Part shown: in pieces, positions 51,785 to 60,576 of the stretch
Numbering within the stretch: position 1 is the first letter of the stretch
How the letters are laid out: every line of letters begins with the position of its first letter
DNA from: an uncultured Kiritimatiellota bacterium
GTDB lineage: Bacteria > Verrucomicrobiota > Kiritimatiellia > RFP12 > DVOR01
Assembly: GCA_944389945.1 (NCBI GenBank)
Contig: CALXOF010000005.1
Coordinates: 93,215-157,214 of the forward strand
Direction of reading: 5' to 3'
DNA length: 64,000 bases
The notes under the pieces: generated by a model
Databases searched by the model: none
What the model was told of the DNA's origin: nothing
The model's input: only the letters and a program-made list of their open reading frames with translations
Program-made: the position numbers and the translations under genes

Positions 51785-53068
51785 TCATTCCCCCTTCGCG
51801 TCGACGATGGCCTGGGCGTGGGCGTAGATGCTCTCCACGGTCTCCTCGTCAAAGCCGGTCGTCACCTGGAAATAGGCCTGCTCGGCCTCCAAAATCCCTT
51901 CCGGCGAGTGGAAGCCCACATCGACCAGACGCTCGGCGGCGTCGTGGGACACCTCCAACTGCGCGGACAGACGGTGCACCATCTCGTCGCGCTTGCTCTC
52001 AAAGGTCTGCGTATCGATCACCGGCGTGCCCAGCTCAACCGGCTCATCCGCCGCAATCTCAATCTTCCAGCCCGTCAGGCGGCTGGCCAGGCGCACATTC
52101 TGCCCCGAGCGGCCAATCGCCAGCGACAGCTTGTCCGCCGGCACCGTCACATAGACCGCGTGCTCGGCCTCGTCCACGCGGAGCGTCTTGGGCTCGGCCG
52201 GCTTCAGCGCGTCGCGGACGTACGCCTCGGGGTCATCGCTGTAGTGCACGATGTCCAGCTTCTCGTTGTTCAGCTCGCGGACGATGTTCTTCACGCGCAT
52301 GCCGCGCAGGCCCACGCAGGCCGAAACCGGGTCCAACGCAGGGTCTAGGCTGCGCACCGCCACCTTCGAGCGGCGGCCCGGGTCACGCGCCACGGCCACC
52401 ACTTCCACCACGCCGTCGGCCACCTCGGCCACGTCCAGGCGGAAGAGCGCCTTCACGAACTCCGGGCAGGCGCGCGACAAGGTAATCGCGGGGCCGGAGC
52501 TCTCGTTCTGCACGCGCAGCACGTAGGCACGCACCACGTCGCCGGTGTTGTAATCCTCGCCAGGCAGACGCTCCTTCGCGGGCAGCACCGCCTCGGTCTT
52601 GCCCAGCTCCACGTAGACATCCTTGCGGGCCATCAGCTTCACCGTGCCCGTCACGATTTCGCCCACGCGGTCCTTATAGGCATTGTAGACATTCGTGCGC
52701 GCGGCATCGCGAATCTTCTGCATGATGGTCTGCTTCGCCGTCTGCGCCGCGATGCGCCCCAGGCTCGCCGCCGGGAACGGCACCTTGACCGTGTCGCCGT
52801 CCTGCGCCTCGGGATCGAAACGGCGCGCCTGCGCCACCGTCAAGATGCCCGGGCCACGCTCGCTGTCGGAGACCGGACAGAGATCCCACGCCTTGATTTC
52901 GAGCGTCTTACGGTCGATGTGCACCGTGAAGTCGGCCGACACCTTGGTGTTCTTGCGCGCGGCCTGCTCCACGGACATCTCGATGGCCTGCAAAATCGTC
53001 TCCCGGTCTACCCCGCGCTCACGCTCCAGGTAACCGATTACTGCTGCGAACTCCGCATTCGTCGCCAT
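51785..53068 (-). CDS. nusA: Transcription termination/antitermination factor NusA
   Basis: A 427-residue RNA polymerase-binding protein. The N-terminal domain (VDRETILQAIEMSVEQAARK) is followed by S1 (IVTGTVKLMARKDVYVELGK) and two KH domains (ACVGLRGMRVKNIVRELNNE, then LSLAIGRSGQNVRLASRLTG). A helix-hairpin-helix-like C-terminus carries ERLVDVGFHSPEGILEAEQA. It is shorter than the E. coli protein, which has an extra acidic repeat. rimP is not found upstream. Confidence 0.95.
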   Translation of the reverse strand: MATNAEFAAVIGYLERERGVDRETILQAIEMSVEQAARKNTKVSADFTVHIDRKTLEIKAWDLCPVSDSERGPGILTVAQARRFDPEAQDGDTVKVPFPAASLGRIAAQTAKQTIMQKIRDAARTNVYNAYKDRVGEIVTGTVKLMARKDVYVELGKTEAVLPAKERLPGEDYNTGDVVRAYVLRVQNESSGPAITLSRACPEFVKALFRLDVAEVADGVVEVVAVARDPGRRSKVAVRSLDPALDPVSACVGLRGMRVKNIVRELNNEKLDIVHYSDDPEAYVRDALKPAEPKTLRVDEAEHAVYVTVPADKLSLAIGRSGQNVRLASRLTGWKIEIAADEPVELGTPVIDTQTFESKRDEMVHRLSAQLEVSHDAAERLVDVGFHSPEGILEAEQAYFQVTTGFDEETVESIYAHAQAIVDAKGE

Positions 53069-53147
53069 CGCGTCAAACTCCTTTTCGCTTTGCCAAAAGA
53101 GCGCAGGCTCCCGCCCACGCTCCCTACTTCAGATAGAAAACAGGCTT

Positions 53148-53177
53148 ACAATACCATATTCCGCGCCTCTCTGTCAA
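53148..53177 (-). promoter_or_regulatory. Probable sigma-70 promoter of the nusA operon
   Basis: On the minus strand TTGACA (53172-53177) is separated by 18 bp from TATTGT (53148-53153), about 80 bp before the nusA ATG and downstream of the tRNA gene. It is one of the few places with a clear -35 box. Confidence 0.5.
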
Positions 53178-53201
53178 TGGGGCGGCTTGCGTCGCCCAAA
53201 A

Positions 53202-53278
53202 TGGCGCGCCTGGAGGGGTTCGAACCCCCGACCCGCGGCTTAGAAGGCCGCTGCTCTATCCAACTGAGCTACAGGCGC
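53202..53278 (-). tRNA. tRNA-Arg (anticodon UCU), CCA encoded
   Basis: The minus strand gives a full cloverleaf: acceptor GCGCCTG/CAGGCGC, D-loop AGCTCAGTTGGATAGAGC, anticodon stem GCGGC/GCCGC with loop CTTCTAA (anticodon TCT), and T-arm GGGGGTTCGAACCCC. The 3' CCA is encoded in the DNA. It reads AGA codons. Confidence 0.96.
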
Positions 53279-53292
53279 AAAAGGTGTATGTG

Positions 53293-55674
53293 TTATCGGT
53301 CGGCGAGGGAGGCCCAGTCCATCCAGTCTTCGTCTTCGTCGTGAGGGAAGGCGCGGAGCCAGAGGCCGAGAGAGACACGGAAATCGGAGTCGTGCTTCCA
53401 GCCGTCGTCGGTGGTGTAAGAGGTGAGGTAGTCGACGTTGAGGCGGAAGGCGATGCAGTCGAGGTTGTACTGGAAGAAGCCGCCGGTTTCTTCGAGGTCG
53501 CCGTCTTCGATGTTGTAGCGGACGTAGAGGGACCAGGCGAAGGTGTCGTTGATGTGGTGGATGAAGCCGCCATAGATGACGGAGTCTTTGATCTCGTCAG
53601 CCCAGTAGTAGTCGTAGATCTCGTGGTGGCGGCGGAGGTAGCCGGCGTAGAGGGTGATGGGGTGGAGGTCGTAGCGGACGTTGATGTCCCAGAGGGCGAG
53701 GCGGTTTTCCTCGGGGTCGTACTGGAAGTCGGTGGCGAGGGTGAGATTGGCGGTTGGTTTGTAGGTGGCGTCGAGGCCGAGGACGCGGAGGCCGGTGTCT
53801 TCCTTCACGCGGCGGACGGGCCAGGAGAGGTTGTCGCGGCCGGGCTGGTCGTAGCGGCCCCAGCGGACCCATTGGTCTTGGGTGTTGAAGACCCAGACGC
53901 CATAGAGGTCGGCATCGAGGAGGGGAGAAAGGAGCTTCGTCTCGGGGTCGCGAGTCTGGAGGATGTTCTTGAGGCCGAAGCGGAGACCGGCGTAGCGGTG
54001 GGAGGGGGTGAGGCCGTCGGAGCGGTAACGGTCGCGCCACTCATATTCCTGGTCGAGGCGGTCGAAGGCGTAGGGACGGTCGTTGGGGCCGTCTTGGGAA
54101 CCGGGGACCCAAGTGAGGTCGAGGTAAGGAATGAGGGTGTGGCGGGTGGACTCGTAGTCACGCCAGATGCGGGCCTGGAGGGTGACGCCGATCTCGAAGA
54201 GGGAGCGGAAGAGGGCGTCGCCGTCGGGGGAGTCAGAGTAGTAGGTGCCGCGCCAGCCGAGGCGTGGGGTGAGGGTGAGGCCTTCGGTGAGGGTGATGGG
54301 ACGGCGGAAGACGTGGCGGGTGTCGACGCGGAAGGTGTCGTAGTAGGCCCAGTTGCCGAGGCGGTAGGCGTAGCGGGGGTCCCAGGTGCCGTCGTACTTG
54401 GCGGGCTGGCGGCGGAGCCAACCGGCGGTGTTTTGGGATTCGTAGTAGAGGCGGGGGATGCCGAGGGCGGGGCGGGGGAGGATGTCGAGGCGGGCCTCGG
54501 GGAGGCGGCGGACGCCGGCGTAGAAGGTGTCGAGGGGGCCCATGAGGGCGAGGGAGGCGGCCCAGTCGTTCTCGCGGTGTTCGTAGTTGACGATGCCGAG
54601 GGGCTGGGAGGAGGCGCGGACGGCGTTTTTCTTGTAGTCTTCGCGGAACTCGGAGTCGCTGACCTTTTCGCCGGTGATGTGGAGGAAGTCGCGGGGGGAG
54701 AATTGGAGGCGCTCGGTGAGGCCGATGGACCAGCGGTGGTGGTCGTAGGTGGATTGCCAGTTGTAGTCTTCGGGCTCTTGGTCGTCGGTGTCGTAGGCGT
54801 AGTAGAGGGAGAGGCGGCCCCACTGGTGGGTGTCTTCGCCGAAGATGCCTTCGGAGGACCAGGTGAGCTCTTGGCCGAGGCCGACGCCGCGCTTGGAGCG
54901 GAGGTCGAGCTGGGAGCGGCCGTAGAGCTGGTTGCCGGAGATGGGGTTGCCGGCGATGGGGTAGACGTAGCCGAGGCAGAGGTAGGCGCCCCACTTGCTG
55001 GTGTAGCCGGGGCGGATGCGCCAGCCGTAGTGGGTGTTGAGGTCGCGATAGTAGTAGGGGAACCAGAGGACGGGGATGCCGAGGAAACGGGCGGTGGCGT
55101 CGCGGAGCTCGACGAACTCGCCGTCTTTGTAGCGGCCGGTGCCGGTGACGGACCAGTGCCAATCGGCCTCAGGGTTGTCGCAGGTGGTGAGAGAGGCTTG
55201 GTCGGCGTGAAAGACGCCGTCGGCATCGCGCGTGGCGCCGTTGGGGGACTTGACGGTGAATTCGCCAAGGCGGAGGAGCCCGGCGCCCATGAGGCCAACG
55301 CCGGTGAAGCGGTTGAAGTCGATGGCGTCACCGTCCCAGGCGCCGCCGGCGGTGGAGCGCATGCGGACGTTGCCTTCGGCGTGGATGTCGCCGGTGCGCT
55401 GATCGTAGGTGGCGTGGTCGCAGGTGAGGGTGATGTCGGAGAAGAGGATGACGACGTGGCCATCGAGGGTGGCACGGCCGGTCTTCTGGTCGGCGCCCAT
55501 GCGGTCGGCGGAGACCTGGATGTCGCCTTCGGGGCGGAGAGAGTCTAGGCCGAGGGCGGCGCGGACGGTGGCCTCGGGGTCGTTGCCCTCCGGCGCGGCG
55601 CGGAGGGTCGCGGCGGCGAGGAGGAGTGCGGCGAGGGCAAGGGCTGCGCGCGCGGCTGGGATGGGGTGGTGCAT
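53293..55674 (-). CDS. lptD: LPS-assembly outer-membrane protein LptD
   Basis: A 793-residue outer-membrane protein that inserts lipopolysaccharide into the outer leaflet. A signal peptide (ALALAALLLAAATLRAAPEG) is followed by an OstA/LptA-like beta-jellyroll (GDIQVSADRMGADQKTGRAT, DGDAIDFNRFTGVGLMGAGL) and a long C-terminal beta-barrel rich in alternating aromatic strands (GWRIRPGYTSKWGAYLCLGY). It shows that the organism is diderm. It lies 21 bp after rng and just before the tRNA-Arg gene. Confidence 0.88.
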   Translation of the reverse strand: MHHPIPAARAALALAALLLAAATLRAAPEGNDPEATVRAALGLDSLRPEGDIQVSADRMGADQKTGRATLDGHVVILFSDITLTCDHATYDQRTGDIHAEGNVRMRSTAGGAWDGDAIDFNRFTGVGLMGAGLLRLGEFTVKSPNGATRDADGVFHADQASLTTCDNPEADWHWSVTGTGRYKDGEFVELRDATARFLGIPVLWFPYYYRDLNTHYGWRIRPGYTSKWGAYLCLGYVYPIAGNPISGNQLYGRSQLDLRSKRGVGLGQELTWSSEGIFGEDTHQWGRLSLYYAYDTDDQEPEDYNWQSTYDHHRWSIGLTERLQFSPRDFLHITGEKVSDSEFREDYKKNAVRASSQPLGIVNYEHRENDWAASLALMGPLDTFYAGVRRLPEARLDILPRPALGIPRLYYESQNTAGWLRRQPAKYDGTWDPRYAYRLGNWAYYDTFRVDTRHVFRRPITLTEGLTLTPRLGWRGTYYSDSPDGDALFRSLFEIGVTLQARIWRDYESTRHTLIPYLDLTWVPGSQDGPNDRPYAFDRLDQEYEWRDRYRSDGLTPSHRYAGLRFGLKNILQTRDPETKLLSPLLDADLYGVWVFNTQDQWVRWGRYDQPGRDNLSWPVRRVKEDTGLRVLGLDATYKPTANLTLATDFQYDPEENRLALWDINVRYDLHPITLYAGYLRRHHEIYDYYWADEIKDSVIYGGFIHHINDTFAWSLYVRYNIEDGDLEETGGFFQYNLDCIAFRLNVDYLTSYTTDDGWKHDSDFRVSLGLWLRAFPHDEDEDWMDWASLADR

Positions 55675-55695
55675 GGGCGTGAGGGGGGCTGGGGG

Positions 55696-57276
55696 TCAGA
55701 CGGCGTGGCTTTCGGAGACGGCGTAGAGCACCTTGCCATTCTTGTCGAGGATGGCGAAGGACTCGGGGTGACGGGCGACCTCGCTCTTGAAGGTGAGCTT
55801 GCCGGAGTAGCGGCGCTGCATTTCCACGAGCATCTGCTCGTCTTCGTTGCGGAGGCGCTCCATGACGGAGGGAGAGACGAGGACCTGAAGCTCGGTTTCG
55901 CCGGGGTCGCCCTGGAAGCGGCGCATGACAGCGGCAATCTGGCGCTGGATGTCGACGGAGATGGCGAGGGGGCTCTTGATGACGCCGTGGCCCTTGCAGT
56001 AGGGGCAATCGATGTACATCTGCGAGAGGAGGCTCTCCTCCTGGCGCTGGCGGGTCATCTCCATAAGGCCGAGCTCGGAGATGGGGAGGACGTTGGTGCG
56101 GGCGCGGTCGCGGCGGAGAGCGGCCTTCATGGCCTTGTAAATCTGGTTTTGGTGCTTGCGGCTCTTCATGTCGATGAGGTCGATGACGACGAGTCCGCCG
56201 ATGTTGCGCAGGCGCATCTGGCGGGCGACCTCTTCGACGGCCTCGGTGTTGACCTCGAGGATGGCCTCTTCCTGGGAGCCGGTGCCGCGGTGGCGGCCGG
56301 TGTTGACGTCAATGGAGATGAGGGCCTCGGTCTCGTCGATGACGAGGTAGCCGCCGCTCTTGAGGTCGACCTTGCGGCGGAAGGCGGCCTCCATCTGGGC
56401 CTCGACGCCGTAGTGATCGAAGATGGGGAGGTGGCCTTTGTAGAGCTCGATGACGCGGCGGGCGCGGCGGGAGATGCGGCCGGCGACCTCGCGGATGCGG
56501 GCGTAGGCGGCCTCGTCGTCGATGGTCACGCGGTCGATGTCTTCGGTGAGCCAGTCGCGGACGACACGCTCGACGAGGTCGGGCTCGGAGTAGACGCAGG
56601 CCGGGGCGCGCATGGTCTTGATGTTGTTCTGGAGCTGGCCCCAGACATCGAGGATATTGCGAAGGTCACGGCAGAAGGCGCGCTGGTTGGCGCCGGAGCC
56701 GACGGTGCGGACAATGATGCCGACGCCGGGAGGCAGGGGAAGACGGTCGAGAATCTTCTTAAGGCGGAGGCGCTCCTTGCCGTCGGCAATCTTGCGGGAG
56801 ACGCCGCGGGTGGCCTTGGCCGAGGGCATCATGACGAGGTAGCGGCCGGGCAGGGAGAGGTTGGCGGTGACGCGGGGTCCCTTGGTGCCGATGGGGCCTT
56901 TGGTGACCTGGACGACGATGTCGCTGCCGGGGGGGAAGCGCTTTTCAATCTCCTCGTTGGAGATGCGACGGCGGCGGGACTGGCGCCCGCCATCCTCTTC
57001 GTCCAAGAGGCCGCTCTCATCGGGGAGCATGTCCCAGTAGTGGAGAAAGGCGTTCTTCTTGAGGCCGATATCGACGAACGCGGCCTGGAGGTCGTGCTCC
57101 AAGTTTTGGATGCGGCCCTTGAAGACGCACCCAACGAGGCGCTCCTCCATGGGGTGCTCCACCTGGAATTCCTCAACGCGGCCGTTTTCCACAACGGCCA
57201 CGCGGGTCTCCAGCTTTTCCACGTTCACCACAATCTCGCGCTTCTTCGTCTTCCGCTTAAATAGCCAGCCAAACAT
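55696..57276 (-). CDS. rng: Ribonuclease E/G family protein
   Basis: A 526-residue RNase G-like endonuclease processing rRNA and mRNA. The S1-containing sensor region GCVFKGRIQNLEHDLQAAFV with DIGLKKNAFLH is present. The DNase I-like catalytic region has SIDVNTGRHRG and VVIDLIDMKSRKHQ (the Mg-binding Asp residues). The Zn-link CPYC lies in MYIDCPYCKGHG. It lacks the long RNase E scaffold tail. The start MFGWLFKRK at 57276 has AGGA 8 bases upstream. It lies 24 bp after rodA. Confidence 0.92.
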   Translation of the reverse strand: MFGWLFKRKTKKREIVVNVEKLETRVAVVENGRVEEFQVEHPMEERLVGCVFKGRIQNLEHDLQAAFVDIGLKKNAFLHYWDMLPDESGLLDEEDGGRQSRRRRISNEEIEKRFPPGSDIVVQVTKGPIGTKGPRVTANLSLPGRYLVMMPSAKATRGVSRKIADGKERLRLKKILDRLPLPPGVGIIVRTVGSGANQRAFCRDLRNILDVWGQLQNNIKTMRAPACVYSEPDLVERVVRDWLTEDIDRVTIDDEAAYARIREVAGRISRRARRVIELYKGHLPIFDHYGVEAQMEAAFRRKVDLKSGGYLVIDETEALISIDVNTGRHRGTGSQEEAILEVNTEAVEEVARQMRLRNIGGLVVIDLIDMKSRKHQNQIYKAMKAALRRDRARTNVLPISELGLMEMTRQRQEESLLSQMYIDCPYCKGHGVIKSPLAISVDIQRQIAAVMRRFQGDPGETELQVLVSPSVMERLRNEDEQMLVEMQRRYSGKLTFKSEVARHPESFAILDKNGKVLYAVSESHAV

Positions 57277-57300
57277 CGTCAAATCCTGTAAAAGTGTCTG

Positions 57301-58497
57301 TCAGTGCCGGAATACCGCCTGAGCGGCGCGCCCATGAATCGCCACGCTTTGGAGCACGCCCATGGCCATCATCATCACGAGCATGAAGGTCCCGCCCTGA
57401 CTGATGAACGGCAGGGGCAGCCCGGTGATGGGCACAATCCGCACTGTCATTCCTATATTAATAAAAACGTGGCAAAATAGCAAGGTCACCACCCCCACGC
57501 AGAGGAGACGCCCCACATCGTCATGGCACCGCATGCCGATGATCAGACCGGGGACGAAGATGCCCAGGAGGTAGACCAACAGGAGCGTCACGGCGCCCGC
57601 GAAGCCCGTCTCCTCGGCCATGACGGGGAAGATAAAGTCGTTCATACTTACAGAGGGAGGGAGATATTGCAAGCGGTGCTGGACGCCCTGCCCATAGCCC
57701 TTGCCCCAGACGCCGCCGCTGCCGACGGCGATTTCGCTCTGGTAGACATTGTAACCATTCCCGAGACGGTCGCGCTCGGGATAGAGGAAGGTCTCCAGAC
57801 GCTCCACCTGGTGTTCGCGCAGACCGGTGCAGGTGAGGAGGAGTTCGCGGCGCTCGGGCGGGGTGTCCTCGGCCATCGCCACCTTGACCATCGTCATCTC
57901 GTAGCCCACCGCCACAACGAGCGCCACGAGGCCCGCGCAGAGGAGCCGCGGCGAGACCCGCGCCGCAAAGAGCATCGCCAGCACCGTCGGGCCCAAGACC
58001 AGCGCCGTGCCGAGGTCGGGCTCCGCCAGGATGAGCAGCGCCGGCACCGCCGTCAGAAGCAGGCAGGCGACCAGACCCCGCACCGTCCGCATCCACGCCT
58101 TGCCCTTGCCCAAGAGCCAGGCCAGCAGGACGATGATGGCGAGTTTGGCCGGTTCGCTCGGTTGCAGGCCGAAGAGCCACCGCCGCGCACCCATAATCTC
58201 CTCGCCGATGCCGGGAATCAAGACCAAGACCAACGCCACCAACACCGCGCCATAAGCCCACGGTGCCAGGCGCACCCAGCGACGATAATCAAAAAAGGCC
58301 AGAATCGCCATTAGGAAGACGCCCAGGATGGCAAACTCCGCCTGTCCCTTCCAGGCCACCTGCACCACGGCTTCCTCGCGCGATTCGCACGCGGACTTGA
58401 CGAAGGCCACGCCGGCCACCGCCAAAGCCAATGTGGCCCCCAGCAGCACCCAATTCACGCGCCGCAGCAAGTCCAAAAGCCGTTTTCGGTCAAACAT
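57301..58497 (-). CDS. rodA: Rod-shape-determining SEDS glycosyltransferase RodA
   Basis: A 398-residue SEDS peptidoglycan polymerase with about ten membrane helices. Signatures are GARRWLFGLQPSEPAKLAII, LAEPDLGTALVL, the GSGGVWGKGYGQGVQHRLQY region, FPVMAEETGFAG and ITGLPLPFISQGGTFMLV. RodA is preferred over FtsW because of this ending and the lack of division genes nearby. The family works with a class B PBP, which is not in the window. The ATG follows the TATACT box by 7 nt, so the mRNA appears leaderless. Confidence 0.93.
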   Translation of the reverse strand: MFDRKRLLDLLRRVNWVLLGATLALAVAGVAFVKSACESREEAVVQVAWKGQAEFAILGVFLMAILAFFDYRRWVRLAPWAYGAVLVALVLVLIPGIGEEIMGARRWLFGLQPSEPAKLAIIVLLAWLLGKGKAWMRTVRGLVACLLLTAVPALLILAEPDLGTALVLGPTVLAMLFAARVSPRLLCAGLVALVVAVGYEMTMVKVAMAEDTPPERRELLLTCTGLREHQVERLETFLYPERDRLGNGYNVYQSEIAVGSGGVWGKGYGQGVQHRLQYLPPSVSMNDFIFPVMAEETGFAGAVTLLLVYLLGIFVPGLIIGMRCHDDVGRLLCVGVVTLLFCHVFINIGMTVRIVPITGLPLPFISQGGTFMLVMMMAMGVLQSVAIHGRAAQAVFRH

Positions 58498-58504
58498 GGT
58501 GCAT

Positions 58505-58510
58505 AGTATA
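58505..58510 (-). promoter_or_regulatory. TATACT promoter giving a leaderless rodA transcript
   Basis: The minus strand reads GCTATACTATGCACC followed by the rodA ATG (58497). The 7-nt gap leaves no room for a ribosome-binding site if transcription starts at the usual distance. Confidence 0.6.
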
Positions 58511-58539
58511 GCATAGGGGCGGCGGTGCCGCCCCTATGC

Positions 58540-58603
58540 TGCTGATTGGCTGATTCGCTGATTGGCTGATTGGAGGGCGCGCGGCAAGCGCGCGACGGAT
58601 GAG
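58540..58603. repeat. GCTGATTGG word array with GC-rich hairpin
   Basis: Four degenerate GCTGATTGG/GCTGATTCG words are followed by GGGCGCGCGGCAAGCGCGCG, the same hairpin tail that ends GAGAAC arrays elsewhere. It lies between the rodA promoter and the NYN gene end. Confidence 0.65.
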
Positions 58604-58648
58604 GCCGCTGTAAGAGCCAAACCACCAAGCTCCTACTCAAGGCGTACT

Positions 58649-59296
58649 TCAGTGCCAATGTTCCGGGCAAAAGAGAGTCGCGCCGCTTGGCAGGATAACT
58701 TGCTCAGGCAATCGTTTCCCTTGGACACTTTCCATGTCCAATTGCCGATAATAAGAGGCATATCGTTTGAGTTCCCGACATATTTGTTTTGGGTGCGGAT
58801 CATAGACGGCGATAGGTTTTTGTGCAACTTTGCGAACGAATGCAACCGGCGCCGTCAAATCGGAATCCCCCGAAACCAAGACAAAAGAGTCCGCTTGATG
58901 GTTGAAGGCATCTTTCAACAGGTACGCCGCAATATTGACGTCTGTTCGCTTTTCCTCTGCACGCAAAACTCGAACAAATCGTGTCCCATCGTCCGCCAAC
59001 GGCAATGAAACGGCATGGAGTCGATAGACCCCTTCGATAATTTCAATCAGCGGATTGGCCTCGAGGGCTTTCAGATAAATACCTTGACGTCGCGCCTTTT
59101 CAATACTTGAAGGATAGGCTTTAAGTTTGGCGGTGAAATAATAAATGCGTGCGACCTCGTATCGCTCTAGGAGAAAGCCTTTGACGAAGGCCTCCAAATC
59201 CAACCACCGCACAGCAGGTTGCCCACGCAAGAGCCCATAATAAAGATTGAAGCCGTCAATGTAGACGTATGTTCGAATGGGCTTTGTCCCAAGCAT
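58649..59296 (-). CDS. NYN-domain protein (putative ribonuclease)
   Basis: A 215-residue NYN/PIN-like protein. The metal-site pattern is seen in RTYVYIDGFNLYYGLLRG (first Asp and Asn), KRTDVNIAAYLLKDAFN (middle Asp) and FVLVSGDSDLTAPVAFVRK (SGDSD). These proteins are probable RNases of the LabA/DUF88 group. ATG 59296 is chosen because upstream in-frame sequence is repeat-derived. A TATACT box lies at 59358-59363. Confidence 0.85.
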   Translation of the reverse strand: MLGTKPIRTYVYIDGFNLYYGLLRGQPAVRWLDLEAFVKGFLLERYEVARIYYFTAKLKAYPSSIEKARRQGIYLKALEANPLIEIIEGVYRLHAVSLPLADDGTRFVRVLRAEEKRTDVNIAAYLLKDAFNHQADSFVLVSGDSDLTAPVAFVRKVAQKPIAVYDPHPKQICRELKRYASYYRQLDMESVQGKRLPEQVILPSGATLFCPEHWH

Positions 59297-59925
59297 GGCC
59301 GAGTTCGTCCTAGGGATAAAATGCAAGGGCCCCTTGCGGGGCCCCGCGCCGCCTTGCAGTATACTCGGCGGGTTGTTCTGGCAATAGTATAACAAAAGGA
59401 TTAATAGGAGTACAAACGAGGAGTTTAGAGCGACCGCGCGCCCAGCGTACGCCACGGTAAGACCAATAGGACGACGGCTGATGCCAATGGACTTCCAAAA
59501 CCAAAGCATGGCGTGCGAAGCCCGCCATGCCCCTACAGGCCTTCGGGCCGGACGTGCGCCGCCTTCTTTGTGTCCTTCGTGTCCTTTGTGATAAAACCCG
59601 GCAGTCCTTCTCTGTGAGCCTCTGTGAAACCCTCTGTGGCCTCTGTGATCTAAAACAAACTGGCAGTCCTGCCGGCGGTAGCCGGCCCCAAATCTGCCCA
59701 AATCTGCGGAATCTGCGGTTTCATCATTCTGGCAGTCCTAGTGGAAGTTTGGAAACTTAGAGGCTTGGCTTTTGCGGCTACGCCGCTTTGGACAGCGGCT
59801 ACGCCGGTCGCCCCGCAGGGGCGCTCTGTTCTCCGTGGCCGTGGAAGGTTTGGCCCTTTGGGCCTGCACGCTCTGTTCTCCGTTCTCCAGGGCACCGCAG
59901 GTGCCCTTATGGTATACTAAGGGGC
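59297..59925. repeat. Repeat-filled intergenic region
   Basis: Apart from promoters at both ends, this 629-bp space holds CTTTGTGTCCTTCGTG words, CTCTGTG words, CTGGCAGTCCT with the hairpin GCCGGCGGTAGCCGGC, AATCTGCGG words, GGAAGTTTGGAAACTTAG and two inverted GAGAAC repeats (59808-59836 and 59868-59896). No gene is supported. Confidence 0.7.
59913..59918 (+). promoter_or_regulatory. TATACT promoter giving a leaderless gph transcript
   Basis: TATACT is followed after 7 nt by ATG 59926, so the mRNA is probably leaderless. AAGGGGC between them is too close to the ATG to act as a normal Shine-Dalgarno. Confidence 0.55.
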
Positions 59926-60576
59926 ATGGATACACCGACAATTTTCTTTGATTTGGACGGGACGTTGATTGATTCCCGTGGAGATATCGCCAACAGCGTG
60001 AATCTGACGCGCGCGGATTATGGTCTGCCGCCGTTGCCGCTTGAAGAAGTGACCAAGATGGTGGGCAATGGGGCGCGGCAACTGATGTTGCGCGCGATGC
60101 CGGATTTCGAAGACCGCCTGGACGAAATCGTGGCGAACAATAAGCGCCAGTATGCCGAGCACTTGGTGGAACGCACGTTCATGTATCCGGGGGTGCCGGA
60201 GGGTCTGGCCGAGCTGAAGGCGCTGGGGTGCCGCATGGCGGTGACGTCGAACAAGACGTCGGCGCATATCCCGCGGATCTTGGAGACGCTGGGCATCCTG
60301 AAGTACTTTGACGTGACGGTGGGCGGCGGCGACGTGCCCGAGCTGAAGCCCGCGCCAGACCTGCTCTATCTGGCGGCCAAGCGCATGGGCGTGGAGGTGC
60401 GGCCGACGGATTGGGTCGTCGGCGACCATTACACCGATCTGGAAGTGGGCCGTCGCGCGGGCGTGAAGGTCTGCCATTGCGCCTATGGGTTCGGCCAGCC
60501 GCGCGGGGAGCACTTCGATGTGGAGGTGCAGGACCTGCGCGACTTCGCGGCCTATCTACGGGAGCGACTTGCGTGA
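59926..60576 (+). CDS. gph: HAD-family phosphatase, phosphoglycolate phosphatase-like
   Basis: A 216-residue HAD hydrolase. Motif I FFDLDGTLIDSRGDIANSVN, motif II VTSNKT, the Lys of ELKPAPDLLYLAAKRM and motif IV VVGDHYTDLEVGRRAG are complete. The helical cap fits Gph, which removes 2-phosphoglycolate, but related HAD substrates are possible. It is the first gene of a three-gene overlapping operon. Confidence 0.85.
   Translation: MDTPTIFFDLDGTLIDSRGDIANSVNLTRADYGLPPLPLEEVTKMVGNGARQLMLRAMPDFEDRLDEIVANNKRQYAEHLVERTFMYPGVPEGLAELKALGCRMAVTSNKTSAHIPRILETLGILKYFDVTVGGGDVPELKPAPDLLYLAAKRMGVEVRPTDWVVGDHYTDLEVGRRAGVKVCHCAYGFGQPRGEHFDVEVQDLRDFAAYLRERLA

Noticed and set aside
53293..55674. LptD as a generic organic-solvent-tolerance or porin protein
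   Set aside because: The LptA-like N-terminal domain followed by a large barrel fits LptD better.
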